Shown here: piece after piece, positions 44,939-54,302 of the stretch
Numbering within the stretch: position 1 is the first letter of the stretch
How the letters are laid out: each line of letters opens with the position of its first letter
Origin: an uncultured Alphaproteobacteria bacterium
GTDB taxonomy: Bacteria > Pseudomonadota > Alphaproteobacteria > GCA-2731375
Assembly (NCBI GenBank): GCA_951812805.1
Contig: CATOSZ010000001.1
Coordinates: forward strand, 558,001-622,000
Length of the DNA: 64,000 nucleotides
Reading direction: 5' to 3'
The notes under the pieces: model-generated
Databases searched by the model: none
What the model saw: the letters and a program-made list of their open reading frames with translations, nothing else
Told to the model about the DNA's origin: nothing
Translations under genes and position numbers: made by a program

Positions 44939-45994
44939 ATCAAAAGTTACACCTACAAGGACGCGGGCGTGGACACCGCGGCCGGCGCCACAGCGGTCGA
45001 TGCCTACAAGCCGCTCGCCGCCGGCACCCGCCGCCCCGGGGTCATGGGCGGCATCGGCGCCTTCGCCGGCCTGTTCGATCCCCGCGCGGCCGGGTTTCGC
45101 GATCCCATCCTGGTCGCCGCGACCGATGGTGTCGGCACCAAGCTGATGCTGGCGATCGAGGCCGGACGGCACGAGACGGTCGGCATCGACCTGGTCGCGA
45201 TGTGCGTCAACGATCTCATCGTCGCCGGTGCCGAGCCCTTGATGTTCCTCGACTATTTCGCCACCGCCAGGCTCGATCCGGCGCATGCGCGCTCCGTCGT
45301 CGCCGGCATCGCACGGGGTTGCGAAATCGCCGGCTGTGCCCTTGTCGGCGGTGAGACGGCCGAAATGCCGGGCCTGTACCGGGAGGGCGATTACGACCTC
45401 GCCGGCTTCGCGGTCGGCGCCGTCGAGCGTGACGATCCCCTCTTCGGCGAAGGCGTCCAGGCCGGCGACGCATTGATCGGCCTCGCCTCCAGCGGTCTGC
45501 ATTCGAACGGCTTTTCCCTGGTCCGGCGGCTGCTGGCCGATCGGGGAGCGGCCCTCGACGCGCCCGCCCCCTTCGCGCCCGGGATCAGCCTGGGGGAGGC
45601 CTTGCTGACGCCGACCCGGATCTACGTCGATGCCGTGCTGGCCGCGATCCGCGAGGGCCTGTTCAACGGCCTCTCGCACATCACCGGAGGCGGCTTTGCC
45701 GAGAACGTGCCCCGCATGCTGCCGGACGGTCTTGCCGCCAGGATCGACGCTGCGAGCTGGTCGCCGCCCGCGGTCTTCACCTGGCTCGCCGAGACGGGGC
45801 CCATCACGCCCGAGGAAATGTCCCGCACCTTCAACTGCGGCATCGGCATGATCGCCGCCGTCCGCCCGGCGCGGGTCGACGAGGCCTTGGCCTTTCTGTC
45901 GGCCCGGGGCGAACAGGCCTGGCGCATCGGCGAGGTTGCGAACGCCGGGTCGGCCGAGGCGCCGGTCCGGATCGACGGGCTGGCCTTCCGATGA
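44939..45994 (+). CDS. purM: Phosphoribosylformylglycinamidine cyclo-ligase
   Basis: The AIR synthetase of purine biosynthesis, closing the imidazole ring with ATP. The body is standard ([65 protein letters not shown]). The family-invariant N-terminal YKDAGVD is encoded at 44954-44974, but the first in-frame ATG, GTG or TTG is GTG 44969, inside that motif. The frame is open back to 44924 with no conventional start. I propose ATC 44939 ([12 protein letters not shown]), after GCGGGG, as a rare start or a miscalled ATG; GTG 44969 would give a truncated 341-residue protein. The stop overlaps purN. Confidence 0.88.
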   Translation: MKSYTYKDAGVDTAAGATAVDAYKPLAAGTRRPGVMGGIGAFAGLFDPRAAGFRDPILVAATDGVGTKLMLAIEAGRHETVGIDLVAMCVNDLIVAGAEPLMFLDYFATARLDPAHARSVVAGIARGCEIAGCALVGGETAEMPGLYREGDYDLAGFAVGAVERDDPLFGEGVQAGDALIGLASSGLHSNGFSLVRRLLADRGAALDAPAPFAPGISLGEALLTPTRIYVDAVLAAIREGLFNGLSHITGGGFAENVPRMLPDGLAARIDAASWSPPAVFTWLAETGPITPEEMSRTFNCGIGMIAAVRPARVDEALAFLSARGEQAWRIGEVANAGSAEAPVRIDGLAFR

Positions 45995-46647
45995 GCCGGC
46001 GTCGCCTCGGCGTGCTGATTTCGGGGCGCGGCTCCAACCTCGCCGCCCTGATCGACACGGCCGCCGCCGCCGACTATCCGGCCGAGATCGCCGTCGTCGT
46101 CTCCAATAATCCCGACGCCCCGGGGCTCGAGCGCGCCCGCGCCGCGGGCATCGAGGGCGTCGTGGTGAACCATCGGGGTCATGCCCGGCGGGAGGATTTC
46201 GAAGCCCTCCTCCATACGGCCCTGACCGCGCACCGGGTCGAGCTGATCTGCCTGGCGGGCTTCATGCGTCTGCTGACACCGTCGTTCTTCGACCTCTGGA
46301 GCGGACGGATCATCAATATCCACCCCTCGCTGCTGCCGGCCTTCAAGGGCCTGGATACGCATGCCCGCGCGCTCGACGCGGGCGTGCGCGTCGCCGGCTG
46401 CACCGCGCACTATGTGGTACCGGAGATGGACGAGGGGCCGATCATCGCGCAGGCGGCCGTCGCCGTCGCCCCGGACGACGACGCCGAAAGCCTGGCCGCC
46501 CGTGTGCTGGCGGCCGAACACCGGCTCTATCCCCACGCGGTTCGGCTGATCGCCTCGGGCCGGGCGCGCCTGGTCGACGGGCGCATCGAGCGGGACGGCG
46601 ATGGCGCGCCGCCGCCGGTCCTGTTCAACCCGCCGCTGGAAGGCTAG
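45991..46647 (+). CDS. purN: Phosphoribosylglycinamide formyltransferase
   Basis: A 218-residue enzyme that formylates GAR using 10-formyltetrahydrofolate. Motifs: [17 protein letters not shown], the catalytic Asn-His in [14 protein letters not shown], and [11 protein letters not shown]. The start overlaps purM (ATGA), coupling two purine steps. The 3' end overlaps the convergent ndk gene by four bases. Confidence 0.95.
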   Translation: MSRRRLGVLISGRGSNLAALIDTAAAADYPAEIAVVVSNNPDAPGLERARAAGIEGVVVNHRGHARREDFEALLHTALTAHRVELICLAGFMRLLTPSFFDLWSGRIINIHPSLLPAFKGLDTHARALDAGVRVAGCTAHYVVPEMDEGPIIAQAAVAVAPDDDAESLAARVLAAEHRLYPHAVRLIASGRARLVDGRIERDGDGAPPPVLFNPPLEG

Positions 46648-47066
46648 CCGACGATGTCGACCTCGGAGAAGAAATAGGCGATTTCGATCGCCGCGTTTTC
46701 GACCGAGTCGGAGCCGTGCGTCGAATTGGCCTCGATGCTTTCGGCGAAATCCTTGCGGATCGTGCCGTCGGCCGCTTCGGCCGGGTTGGTCGCGCCCATC
46801 ACCTCGCGATAATGCGCAACGGCCCCCTCGCCTTCCAGCACCTGGACGACCACGGGACCCGACGTCATGAACTCGCAGAGGGAACCGAAGAACGGCCGCT
46901 CGCGATGCACGGCGTAAAAGCCCTCGGCCATGGACCGGGTCAGGCGCAGACGCCGTTGGGCGACGATGGCGAGGCCGGCCGCTTCGAGGCGCTGGTTGAT
47001 GGCGCCGGTGAGGTTCCGCCGCGTCGCGTCGGGTTTGAGTATGGAAAGCGTCCGCTCGATCGCCAT
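46644..47066 (-). CDS. ndk: Nucleoside diphosphate kinase
   Basis: A 140-residue enzyme that equilibrates NTP pools through a phosphohistidine. The catalytic His is H117 in NSTHGSDS; the N-terminus [15 protein letters not shown] is canonical. It lies convergent with purN and divergent from the enoyl-CoA hydratase gene, with an apparent promoter 40 to 70 bases upstream. Confidence 0.97.
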   Translation of the reverse strand: MAIERTLSILKPDATRRNLTGAINQRLEAAGLAIVAQRRLRLTRSMAEGFYAVHRERPFFGSLCEFMTSGPVVVQVLEGEGAVAHYREVMGATNPAEAADGTIRKDFAESIEANSTHGSDSVENAAIEIAYFFSEVDIVG

Positions 47067-47086
47067 GATGTGCTAAACTCCCAGTA

Positions 47087-47115
47087 TTGCACCGCGAAAT
47101 CGCCGCGCTTATATC
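47087..47115 (+). promoter_or_regulatory. Promoter candidate of the enoyl-CoA hydratase operon
   Basis: TTGCAC at 47087 and TATATC at 47110 are 17 bases apart on the plus strand. The -10 overlaps the -10 of the opposing ndk promoter candidate. A second possible -10, CTATAG, lies at about 47142. Confidence 0.35.
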
Positions 47116-47136
47116 GGCTCCCCCCGCCGGCCGCAA
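47108..47136 (-). promoter_or_regulatory. Promoter candidate of ndk
   Basis: On the minus strand TTGCGG (47136-47131) and TATAAG (47113-47108) are 17 bases apart. Transcription would start near 47101 and reach ndk after about 35 bases. Confidence 0.4.
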
Positions 47137-47203
47137 CCGCGCTATAGTGTCGCTGGGCCGCACGCGATATATAGACGAACAACGACCTGAACGGAGTGGC
47201 GAA

Positions 47204-48007
47204 ATGAGCACGTCGGCCTCGGCCGAAGCGGCGCCGGAGATTCTGACCATCGGCGACGCGGACGGCATTCGAACCCTGACGATGAACCGGCCCCGGGCCT
47301 ACAACAGCCTGTCGAGTGAACTGATGAGCGCGCTGGAAGCCGCGCTCGACGCCGCCGAAACCGACCCCCGGGCCCGCGTCTTGGTGATCGAAGGCACCGG
47401 CCCCGGCTTCTCCGCCGGCCATGACCTGAAGGAAGTCCTGGCGATGGAGGGGGCGGATCAGCACGAAGCGCTGATGGCGCACTGCAGCCGTTTCATGGTC
47501 CGCGTGGCCCGGTTCCCCAAACCCATCATCGCCAAGGTGCACGGCATGGCCAGCGCGGCGGGCTGCCAGCTGGTCGCCAGCTGCGACCTGGCGATCGCCG
47601 CCTCCAACGCCCGCTTTTCGACGCCCGGCGTGAATATCGGCCTGTTTTGTCACACCCCGCTGGTGGCGCTGACCCGCAACGTCGGGCGCAAGCACGCGAT
47701 GGAGATGCTGCTGACCGGCGACGCCATCGATGCCGAGACCGCCGTCCGCTTTGGCCTGATCAACAGCCATGCGCCGGCCGACGAGCTTGATGCGGCGGTG
47801 ACGGCTCTGGCCGCCCGTATCGCGTCCAAGTCCAGTCATGTGATGGCGCTCGGCAAGGCGCTCTTCCACAAGCAGCTGGAGCTGGACCTGAACGAGGCCT
47901 ACGGCGCGGCATCGCGCGCCATGGTCGACAATCTGAAGGCCGACGACGCGGCCGAGGGGATCGGCGCCTTCGTCGAGAAGCGCGCCCCCGAATGGCACGA
48001 TTCCTGA
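47204..48007 (+). CDS. Enoyl-CoA hydratase/isomerase-family protein
   Basis: A 267-residue crotonase-fold protein. The oxyanion-hole segments are present: FSAGHDLKEV and SAAGCQLVASCDLAIA. The substrate may be a trans-enoyl-CoA in beta-oxidation, but the usual catalytic Glu positions read differently here (NVGRKHAMEM near the second). A related activity such as isomerase or hydrolase is therefore possible. ATG 47204 follows GGAG; longer in-frame starts are unsupported. It begins a three-gene run with the CoA-binding protein and metY. Confidence 0.85.
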   Translation: MSTSASAEAAPEILTIGDADGIRTLTMNRPRAYNSLSSELMSALEAALDAAETDPRARVLVIEGTGPGFSAGHDLKEVLAMEGADQHEALMAHCSRFMVRVARFPKPIIAKVHGMASAAGCQLVASCDLAIAASNARFSTPGVNIGLFCHTPLVALTRNVGRKHAMEMLLTGDAIDAETAVRFGLINSHAPADELDAAVTALAARIASKSSHVMALGKALFHKQLELDLNEAYGAASRAMVDNLKADDAAEGIGAFVEKRAPEWHDS

Positions 48008-48026
48008 CAATCGAGGAGGCACGAGC

Positions 48027-48539
48027 ATGAGCGTTGATCTGGCCGAGGACCTGGCGCCGCTGGCGTATCCGGAGGATTTGATCCGTTCCATCCTGCGAAA
48101 TACCCGGACCATCGCCATGGTCGGCGCGTCGGGCCATTGGAACCGTCCGAGCTTCTTCGCCATGAAGTATCTGCAGAAGAAGAACTACCGGGTGATCCCG
48201 ATCAACCCGAAGGAAGCGGGCAACACGATCCTCGGCGAGATGGCCTATGCCAGTCTGTCGGAGGTGCCCGTCGAAATCGACATGGTGCAATGCTTCCGTG
48301 GGCCGGGCGCGATCCCCGGCATCGTCGAGGAGGCCAAGACTCTCTCGCCGTTGCCGAAGGTGCTGTGGATGCAGCTCGGCGTGCGCAACGACGAGGCGGG
48401 CCTGGAGGCCGAAGCGGCCGGCATGACGGTGGTGATGGATCGCTGCCCGAAGATCGAATATGGCCGGCTCGGCGGTGAAATCGGCTGGCTTGGCGTCAAT
48501 ACCGGCGTCATCTCCAGCCGCCGGTTCAAGCGTATCTGA
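48027..48539 (+). CDS. CoA-binding-domain protein (YccU-like)
   Basis: A 170-residue Rossmann-fold CoA-binding protein. Motifs: TIAMVGASGHWNRPSFF, YRVIPINPKEAGNTILGE, and CPKIEYGRLGGEIGWLG at the end. The family binds CoA or nucleotides; its role is unknown. GGAGG precedes ATG. It sits 19 bases after the hydratase and 14 before metY, an arrangement often seen with metY. Confidence 0.87.
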   Translation: MSVDLAEDLAPLAYPEDLIRSILRNTRTIAMVGASGHWNRPSFFAMKYLQKKNYRVIPINPKEAGNTILGEMAYASLSEVPVEIDMVQCFRGPGAIPGIVEEAKTLSPLPKVLWMQLGVRNDEAGLEAEAAGMTVVMDRCPKIEYGRLGGEIGWLGVNTGVISSRRFKRI

Positions 48540-48553
48540 GGAGAAAGCCTATC

Positions 48554-49831
48554 ATGAGCGAGCACGGCTTCGAGACCCTGGCCATTCACGCGGGCGCAGC
48601 GCCGGAGCCGACGACCGGCGCCCGGGCCCTGCCGATCTACCAGACGACGTCCTATGTCTTCGAGGATGCGGACGAAGCCGCGGCCCTGTTCAACCTGCAG
48701 ACCTTCGGCAATATCTATTCGCGCCTGACCAACCCGACCGTCTCGGCGCTGGAGGAACGGGTTGCGACCCTGGAGGGGGGCACCGCCGGTGTCGCCGTCG
48801 CCTCCGGCCACGCGGCGCAGTTCATCGCGCTGCACACCTTGATGTCGGTCGGCGATGAATTCATTGCCGCCAACAAGCTTTATGGCGGCTCGATCACCCA
48901 GTTCTCGACGACCTTCGCGAAGATGGGCCTGACCTGCCATTTCGTCGATTCCTCGGACCCGGAGAATTTCGCCCGCGCCCTCACACCGAAGGTGAAGGCG
49001 ATTTTCGTCGAAAGCCTGGCGAACCCCGGCGGCGTCGTCACCGATCTCGAGCCGGTGGCCAGAATCGCCGCCGACGCGGGCGTGCCGCTGATCGTCGACA
49101 ATACGCTCGCCACCCCCTACCTCTGCCGCCCCTTCGAGTGGGGCGCCGACATCGTGCTGCATTCGGCGACCAAGTTCCTCGGCGGGCACGGCAATTCGGT
49201 GGGCGGCCTGATCATCGACGGCGGCAAGTTCAATTGGGCGGCCGAGCCCGGCAAGTACCCGGCCCTGACCGAGCCCTCGCCCGGCTATCACGGCCTGCGC
49301 TTCTACGAGACGTTCGGCGATTTCGGCTTCGCCATCTCCTGCCGCGCCGTGGGCCTGCGCGATCTCGGCCCCTCGCTCGCCCCCTTCAACGCCTTCCTGA
49401 TCGCCACCGGCATCGAGACCTTGCCGCTACGCATGCAACGCCAGTGCGAGAGCGCGCTGGAGGTAGCCCGTTTCCTCGACGGCCATCCGGCCATCGAATG
49501 GGTTTCCTACGCCGGCCTCGAAAACGATCCGCACTACGACCTCGCGCGCAAGTACATGCCCAAGGGGGCTGGTGCGGTCTTTACCGTCGGCCTGAAAGCC
49601 GGCTTCGAGGGCGGCGTGAAACTGGTCGAGGGGGTGGAGATCTTCTCGCATCTCGCCAACATCGGCGATGCCAAGAGCCTGGTGCTGCATCCCGCGTCGA
49701 CCACCCACCGCCAGCTGACCCCGGAACAGGCCGCCGCGGCCGGCGCCGGGCCGGAGGTGGTCCGCATCTCCGTCGGGCTGGAGACGGTCGAAGACTTGAT
49801 ACGCGATCTGGACCAGGCGCTGAGCGAGTGA
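48554..49831 (+). CDS. metY: O-acetylhomoserine sulfhydrylase / aminocarboxypropyltransferase
   Basis: A 425-residue PLP enzyme that makes homocysteine from O-acetylhomoserine and sulfide. The Schiff-base lysine is K207 in HSATKFLGGHGN. Other motifs are YQTTSYVFEDADEAAALF, YSRLTNPT and the C-terminal SLVLHPASTTHRQLT. No SAM riboswitch was found upstream; the gene is embedded in an operon. Confidence 0.95.
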   Translation: MSEHGFETLAIHAGAAPEPTTGARALPIYQTTSYVFEDADEAAALFNLQTFGNIYSRLTNPTVSALEERVATLEGGTAGVAVASGHAAQFIALHTLMSVGDEFIAANKLYGGSITQFSTTFAKMGLTCHFVDSSDPENFARALTPKVKAIFVESLANPGGVVTDLEPVARIAADAGVPLIVDNTLATPYLCRPFEWGADIVLHSATKFLGGHGNSVGGLIIDGGKFNWAAEPGKYPALTEPSPGYHGLRFYETFGDFGFAISCRAVGLRDLGPSLAPFNAFLIATGIETLPLRMQRQCESALEVARFLDGHPAIEWVSYAGLENDPHYDLARKYMPKGAGAVFTVGLKAGFEGGVKLVEGVEIFSHLANIGDAKSLVLHPASTTHRQLTPEQAAAAGAGPEVVRISVGLETVEDLIRDLDQALSE

Positions 49832-49873
49832 GGGCACGGTCTTTCGACCGAAGCAGGAGGAAGCGAGCCCATC

Positions 49874-51076
49874 ATGTCGGATGATCACGCCAACCGCTGG
49901 CCGGACGCGATGCGCGCCCTGACCGACGGCGGCGTGCAGACGCGAGACGCCGTCTTCCGCTCCGCCATCGAGGCCATGTCGATCCAGCTCGACCCGGATG
50001 TTGCCGCCATCGGCATCCTGGACAATGCCGGGTTCATCGAGACGCCGGTCTTGATGCTGAACGGCGTCATCACCGAACCGGTCCGCTATCCCATTGCGGG
50101 GACACCCTGTTACGAGGTCGTCTACAACAAGGACTATTGCCACTATGACGACGTGGCGGCGAAGTTTCCCGACGATCCCCTGCTGGTCGAACTCGGGGCC
50201 GAAACCTATTTCGGCCATCTGATTCGGACGCCCGACGGCGTACCTCGCGGCCATATCTTCGTTCTCTACAGGGAACTGCAGTCGACGGTCGAGGATACCG
50301 GCGCCTTCCTCGCCCTGCTCGCGCGCTGGTGTGCCCGCGAGCTGGCCTACCTCAACCTGATCGAAGAGGCCAAGGCGGCACAGGACATCGGCCGCGACCT
50401 GCTGGCCATGGTCAACCACGAGATCCGCACACCGCTCAACGCCATCATCGGGTTCTCGGAATTGCTGCGCTCGCCGGATCTGTCGCCGGACCTGGAAACC
50501 ACGCGAAGCTACGGCTCCATGATCCATGACAGTGGCCGCATGCTGCTATGGACCCTGGACCGGGTGATTTTCACCAACACCATGGCGAACGACGAGGCGC
50601 TGGATCTCGACGGTCTCATCGACGTGGAAGGACTTTGCGAAAGATTGCGGGAAGCCTTTCTCGACCGCGCCCCGGCGGCCGCATCCATCGACGTCAGGAT
50701 CGGTGAGGGCGCGCAACAAATCACCGGCGACGAGGACGGTCTGCGCCGGGCCTTGGAAGAACTGCTCGACAACGCCCTCAAGCATACGAGCAAGGATGGG
50801 CATATCGAGCTCGCCTTCACGGTCGAAGGACCGACGCGGGTGCGTATCTCGGTCACCGACGACGGGCCGGGCATCCCGGCGGACGAAGTGTCTCGCCTGC
50901 TGCTGCCCTTCCAGCAGCGCGAGACCGGCTATACCCGCCATGAAGGCGGGGCCGGCCTCGGCCTTCATCTCGTCCGCCGCGTCGTCACGGCGCACAAGAG
51001 CAATATCGAGATTCGGGATGCGGAGGGCGGCGGCACCGTCGTCTCGTTCACCCTGCCACGTCACGCCACCGCATGA
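49874..51076 (+). CDS. Orphan sensor histidine kinase (GAF-like sensor, HisKA, HATPase)
   Basis: A 400-residue cytosolic kinase with no membrane segment. Residues 1-165 form a GAF-like sensor domain (GTPCYEVVYNKDYCHYDDVA). The phospho-acceptor is H182 in LAMVNHEIRTPLNAIIGFSE. The ATPase domain has an N-box (ELLDNALKHT), G1 (VTDDGPGIP) and G2 (GGAGLGLHLVRRV). No response regulator is adjacent. Its 3' end lies 10 bases from the convergent fbiC, so the context gives no signal specificity. Confidence 0.9.
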   Translation: MSDDHANRWPDAMRALTDGGVQTRDAVFRSAIEAMSIQLDPDVAAIGILDNAGFIETPVLMLNGVITEPVRYPIAGTPCYEVVYNKDYCHYDDVAAKFPDDPLLVELGAETYFGHLIRTPDGVPRGHIFVLYRELQSTVEDTGAFLALLARWCARELAYLNLIEEAKAAQDIGRDLLAMVNHEIRTPLNAIIGFSELLRSPDLSPDLETTRSYGSMIHDSGRMLLWTLDRVIFTNTMANDEALDLDGLIDVEGLCERLREAFLDRAPAAASIDVRIGEGAQQITGDEDGLRRALEELLDNALKHTSKDGHIELAFTVEGPTRVRISVTDDGPGIPADEVSRLLLPFQQRETGYTRHEGGAGLGLHLVRRVVTAHKSNIEIRDAEGGGTVVSFTLPRHATA

Positions 51077-51086
51077 CGGAACGCGC

Positions 51087-53534
51087 TCAGTCGGCCGCGT
51101 CCACCTCGGCCGCGCGAACCATCGCCTCGTAGCGGCCCCGGCCCTTGCGCGCGAGCGGCGTGTTCTCGATTTCGGAGAGCGGCGGCGCCCCGAAGGAGGT
51201 GACGATCTGGCGATTGGGCGGGCGGAGATAGTCCGTCGTGCGTTGCATCGGCATACGGTCGAGGCCGCGGATCAACGCCTCCATCCGCTCGGGCGGCAAT
51301 TCCTGGCCGAACGAGGCGCCGGCGGCCCGCGTGATCGTCTCGTTCATCAGGGTTCCGCCGAGGTCGTTGGCGCCCGCGGCAAGGCAAGCCGCGACCCCTT
51401 TCGGGCCCATCTTCACCCAGCTGGTCTGGATATTGGGGATCAGCGGATGCAGCGCCAGGCGGGCGACCGCATGCATCAGGATCGCCTCGCGGAAGGTCGG
51501 TCCGCGCCGGGCCCGGCCCTTCAGATAGATCGGCGCTTCCATGGCGACGAAGGGCAGCGGCACCAACTCGGTAAAGCCCCCGGTCTCGCGTTGCAGCGCG
51601 CGTATGCGCAGCAAATGGCGCGCCCAATGGATCGGCCGCTCGACGTGGCCGTACATGATCGTCGCGGTCGAGCGATAGCCGAGGCCGTGCGCCTCCCGCA
51701 TCACCTGCAGCCATTGCTCGGTGTTGACCTTGTCGGGACAGATGATGGCGCGCACCTCGTCGTCGAGGATTTCCGCCGCCGTTCCCGGCAAGGTGCCGAG
51801 GCCCGCCGCCTTCAGCCGTTCGAGATAGGGCGCCAGCTCGAGCCCCAGGGTCTCCGCCCCCTGCCAGACCTCGAGCGGGGTGAAGGCGTGTACGTGCATC
51901 TCCGGCACCGCCTGCTTCACCGCGTGCAGGATCTCCAGGTAGGTCTCCCCCGTATAGTCGGGGTGAATGCCGCCCTGCATGCAGACCTCGGTCGCGCCCC
52001 GCTCCCAGGCTTCCACGACCCGGCGCTGGATTTCCTCCAGGCTCAGATCATAGGGCCGGCCGCGCAGGTCCTCCGAAAGTTTGCCCTTGGAGAAGGCGCA
52101 GAACTGACAGCGGTAGTAGCAGACGTTGGTGTAGTTGATGTTGCGGTTGACGACATAGGAGACGACATCGCCGTTGACCTCGCGCCGCAGCGCATCGGCC
52201 GCCGCCGTCACCTCCACCACCTCGGCGCCGCGCGCCCGGAACAGGCGGACGATGTCCGCTTCCGAAAGCTCGGCCCCGTCGCGCGCCGACGCGATGATCG
52301 CCGCCAGCTCCCCGCTCGGCCGCGCCAGCGCCGGCGCCTCGAGGGAGGTCGGCTCGGTCGGCTCGCCCGGCGACCAGGGGTCGGTACGGGCCAGGCCGTC
52401 GGCGTCGGAGGCTTGCAGGACCCTAGTCTCGATTTCGGGAACCAGCCAGCGCTCGGCGTCGTCGATATATTCGGGATAGATCGCCAGGCGCGGCGCCAGA
52501 ATCTTGTCGCCCGCCGCCGTCTCCCGCTCCAGCACCGCCAGATGCGGCCAGGGTGCCTCCGGGTTCACATGATCCGGGGTCACCGGCGACACGCCGCCCC
52601 AATCGTTGATGCCGGCCTGCAGTAGCCGGTCGAGGCCGCCCGGGCTGAGGTTCGGCGGCGCCTGCACGCTCATCTCCGGCCCATAGATGAGGCGGGCGAC
52701 GGCGATGGTCCAGGCGAGGTCCTCCAGGTCCGGTTCCGGCGCCGCGGCCATGCGGGTGCCGGGCTTGGCACGGAAGTTCTGGATGATGATTTCCTGGATA
52801 TGGCCATGCCGGCGGTGCGTGGCGCGCAGGGCCAGCAGCGCCTCGATCCGCTCCCGCCGGGTTTCACCGATGCCGATCAGGATGCCGCTGGTATAGGGCA
52901 CCGCCGCCACGCCCGCCGCCTCGATTCCGGCGAGGCGCACGGACGGCTCCTTGTCGGGCGAGCCGTGGTGCGCCATCCCCTTGGCCATCAGCCGCATCGA
53001 CGCACTCTCCAGCATCATGCCCTGACTGACGGAAACTTCTTTAAGTTCCGCTGCTTGTGCCGCATCCGTAATACCCGGGTTTAAGTGCGGCAGCAGCGAG
53101 GTTTCCGTGAGCACCAGTCTGGCCATGGCTGCCAGATAGTCGAGCGTGCTGTCATAGCCGAGCGTGTCCAACTCCTCCCGCACGAACCGGTAACGCAATT
53201 CCGGCTTGTCGCCCAGGGTGAAGAGCGCCTCGTGGCAGCCGGCCGCTTCGCCCGCGCGGGCGATCTCCAGCACCTCGTCGGGGGTGAGGAAGGCCCGTTC
53301 CCCCTTCCGCGGCGGATGGGCAAAGGTGCAATAGTGACAGACGTCCCGGCAAAGCTGGGTCAACGGAATGAAGACCTTGCGGGAATAGGTCACGACGCGG
53401 CCGAAGCCCTGATCGCGCCAGTCCCCTGCGAGGGAGGCGAGCGCGTCCACGTCCGTCACGTCGGCGAGCGCGAGGGCCGCCTCGTCATCCAGCGGCTCGG
53501 CCGGCCGGCCTTGCAGGTCACGGAGGTCCATCAT
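51087..53534 (-). CDS. fbiC: FO synthase, fused CofG-CofH (FbiC)
   Basis: An 815-residue double radical-SAM enzyme. It builds the deazaflavin FO from tyrosine and 5-amino-6-ribitylaminouracil, the chromophore of coenzyme F420. The N-terminal CofG half binds a 4Fe-4S cluster through C62, C66 and C69 (CRDVCHYC). The C-terminal CofH half does so through about C472, C476 and C479 (CYYRCQFC). The CofG-then-CofH order matches actinobacterial FbiC. Additional motifs are YTSGILIGIGETRRERIEAL and MQGGIHPDYTGE. It is last in the F420 operon, three bases after cofC. Confidence 0.95.
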   Translation of the reverse strand: MMDLRDLQGRPAEPLDDEAALALADVTDVDALASLAGDWRDQGFGRVVTYSRKVFIPLTQLCRDVCHYCTFAHPPRKGERAFLTPDEVLEIARAGEAAGCHEALFTLGDKPELRYRFVREELDTLGYDSTLDYLAAMARLVLTETSLLPHLNPGITDAAQAAELKEVSVSQGMMLESASMRLMAKGMAHHGSPDKEPSVRLAGIEAAGVAAVPYTSGILIGIGETRRERIEALLALRATHRRHGHIQEIIIQNFRAKPGTRMAAAPEPDLEDLAWTIAVARLIYGPEMSVQAPPNLSPGGLDRLLQAGINDWGGVSPVTPDHVNPEAPWPHLAVLERETAAGDKILAPRLAIYPEYIDDAERWLVPEIETRVLQASDADGLARTDPWSPGEPTEPTSLEAPALARPSGELAAIIASARDGAELSEADIVRLFRARGAEVVEVTAAADALRREVNGDVVSYVVNRNINYTNVCYYRCQFCAFSKGKLSEDLRGRPYDLSLEEIQRRVVEAWERGATEVCMQGGIHPDYTGETYLEILHAVKQAVPEMHVHAFTPLEVWQGAETLGLELAPYLERLKAAGLGTLPGTAAEILDDEVRAIICPDKVNTEQWLQVMREAHGLGYRSTATIMYGHVERPIHWARHLLRIRALQRETGGFTELVPLPFVAMEAPIYLKGRARRGPTFREAILMHAVARLALHPLIPNIQTSWVKMGPKGVAACLAAGANDLGGTLMNETITRAAGASFGQELPPERMEALIRGLDRMPMQRTTDYLRPPNRQIVTSFGAPPLSEIENTPLARKGRGRYEAMVRAAEVDAAD

Positions 53535-53537
53535 CGC

Positions 53538-54230
53538 TCACCCACCCCCGGCCGAAGCCTGTCCGCCCGGCGCTTCCGCCTCGGCCAGCAGCCGCTCGGC
53601 GATGCCGCTCTCGCGCAGATAGCGCTGCGCCTGAGTAGCACCGGCCCGGCGCGCCAGGGCCAGCAGATCCTCCGGCGTGTCTATATCCAGCCCGATACCG
53701 GGCAATTCCAGGATTCGCGGCTCCAGCCCCAGGGCGCGCGCGGCGGCCAGGTGCGGGCGGAAGCTGTCGTCGCCGAAACGCAACGGCATGACGTCCGGCG
53801 GCGAGCAGACGACGCAGTTGGAGCCCATCTCGTCCCGGCTCGGCACGATGGTGAAGGCCGGCGCGGGTCCATGCGCCGCCAGCACGGTCTCGATCTCCGC
53901 CGAGGTCAGCAAGGGCAGATCGCCCGGCACCTGCAGCAACCCCCGGGCGCCGTCGGCGGCGAGGACGGCGGCGGCGCGGGCGACCGCGGCGGTATGGCCG
54001 CGATTCTCCGGCTCCTCGATCACGCGCAATTCAAAGCGTCGGGCCAGTTCCTTGGCCTCCTCGTCCCGGGTCAGCAGCGCCACCCCGTCCAGGCCGCGCG
54101 CGCCGCGAAGCGCGCTCAATACGTCGCGCAGCATGGCGCGATAGAGATCGCGCCGCGCGTCGGGCGCAAGCGCGCTCGCCAGGCGCTGCTTAACGCCGCC
54201 CATGTCCTTAACGGGGACAACCGCCCACAT
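53538..54230 (-). CDS. cofC: 2-phospho-L-lactate (or PEP/3-phosphoglycerate) guanylyltransferase
   Basis: A 230-residue nucleotidyltransferase of the CofC/FbiD family that activates a phospho-acid with GTP for F420 side-chain synthesis. Motifs: MWAVVPVKDMGGVKQRLA, GLLQVPGDLPLLTSAEIE and GLDIDTPEDLLAL. The acid varies by lineage: 2-phospholactate in methanogens, phosphoenolpyruvate in mycobacteria, 3-phosphoglycerate in Paraburkholderia. The sequence alone does not tell which. ATG 54230 is 72 bases after the cofD stop. Confidence 0.9.
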   Translation of the reverse strand: MWAVVPVKDMGGVKQRLASALAPDARRDLYRAMLRDVLSALRGARGLDGVALLTRDEEAKELARRFELRVIEEPENRGHTAAVARAAAVLAADGARGLLQVPGDLPLLTSAEIETVLAAHGPAPAFTIVPSRDEMGSNCVVCSPPDVMPLRFGDDSFRPHLAAARALGLEPRILELPGIGLDIDTPEDLLALARRAGATQAQRYLRESGIAERLLAEAEAPGGQASAGGG

Positions 54231-54271
54231 GCCGCATTCCCCATTCCAAGGGCCGCCGAAACTGTTGGGGG

Positions 54272-54300
54272 AACCTAGAAACCTTCGTGAACCGGGTCAA
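54272..54300 (-). promoter_or_regulatory. Possible internal promoter before cofC
   Basis: On the minus strand TTGACC (54300-54295) and TAGGTT (54277-54272) are 17 bases apart, in the 72-base gap between cofD and cofC. The -35 is good and the -10 is poor. It could give extra cofC-fbiC transcription. Confidence 0.3.
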
Positions 54301-54302
54301 AT

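Noticed and set aside
48007-48560. SAM riboswitch upstream of metY
   Set aside because: Only 14 bases separate metY from the preceding gene, and no riboswitch-like fold was seen before the operon.
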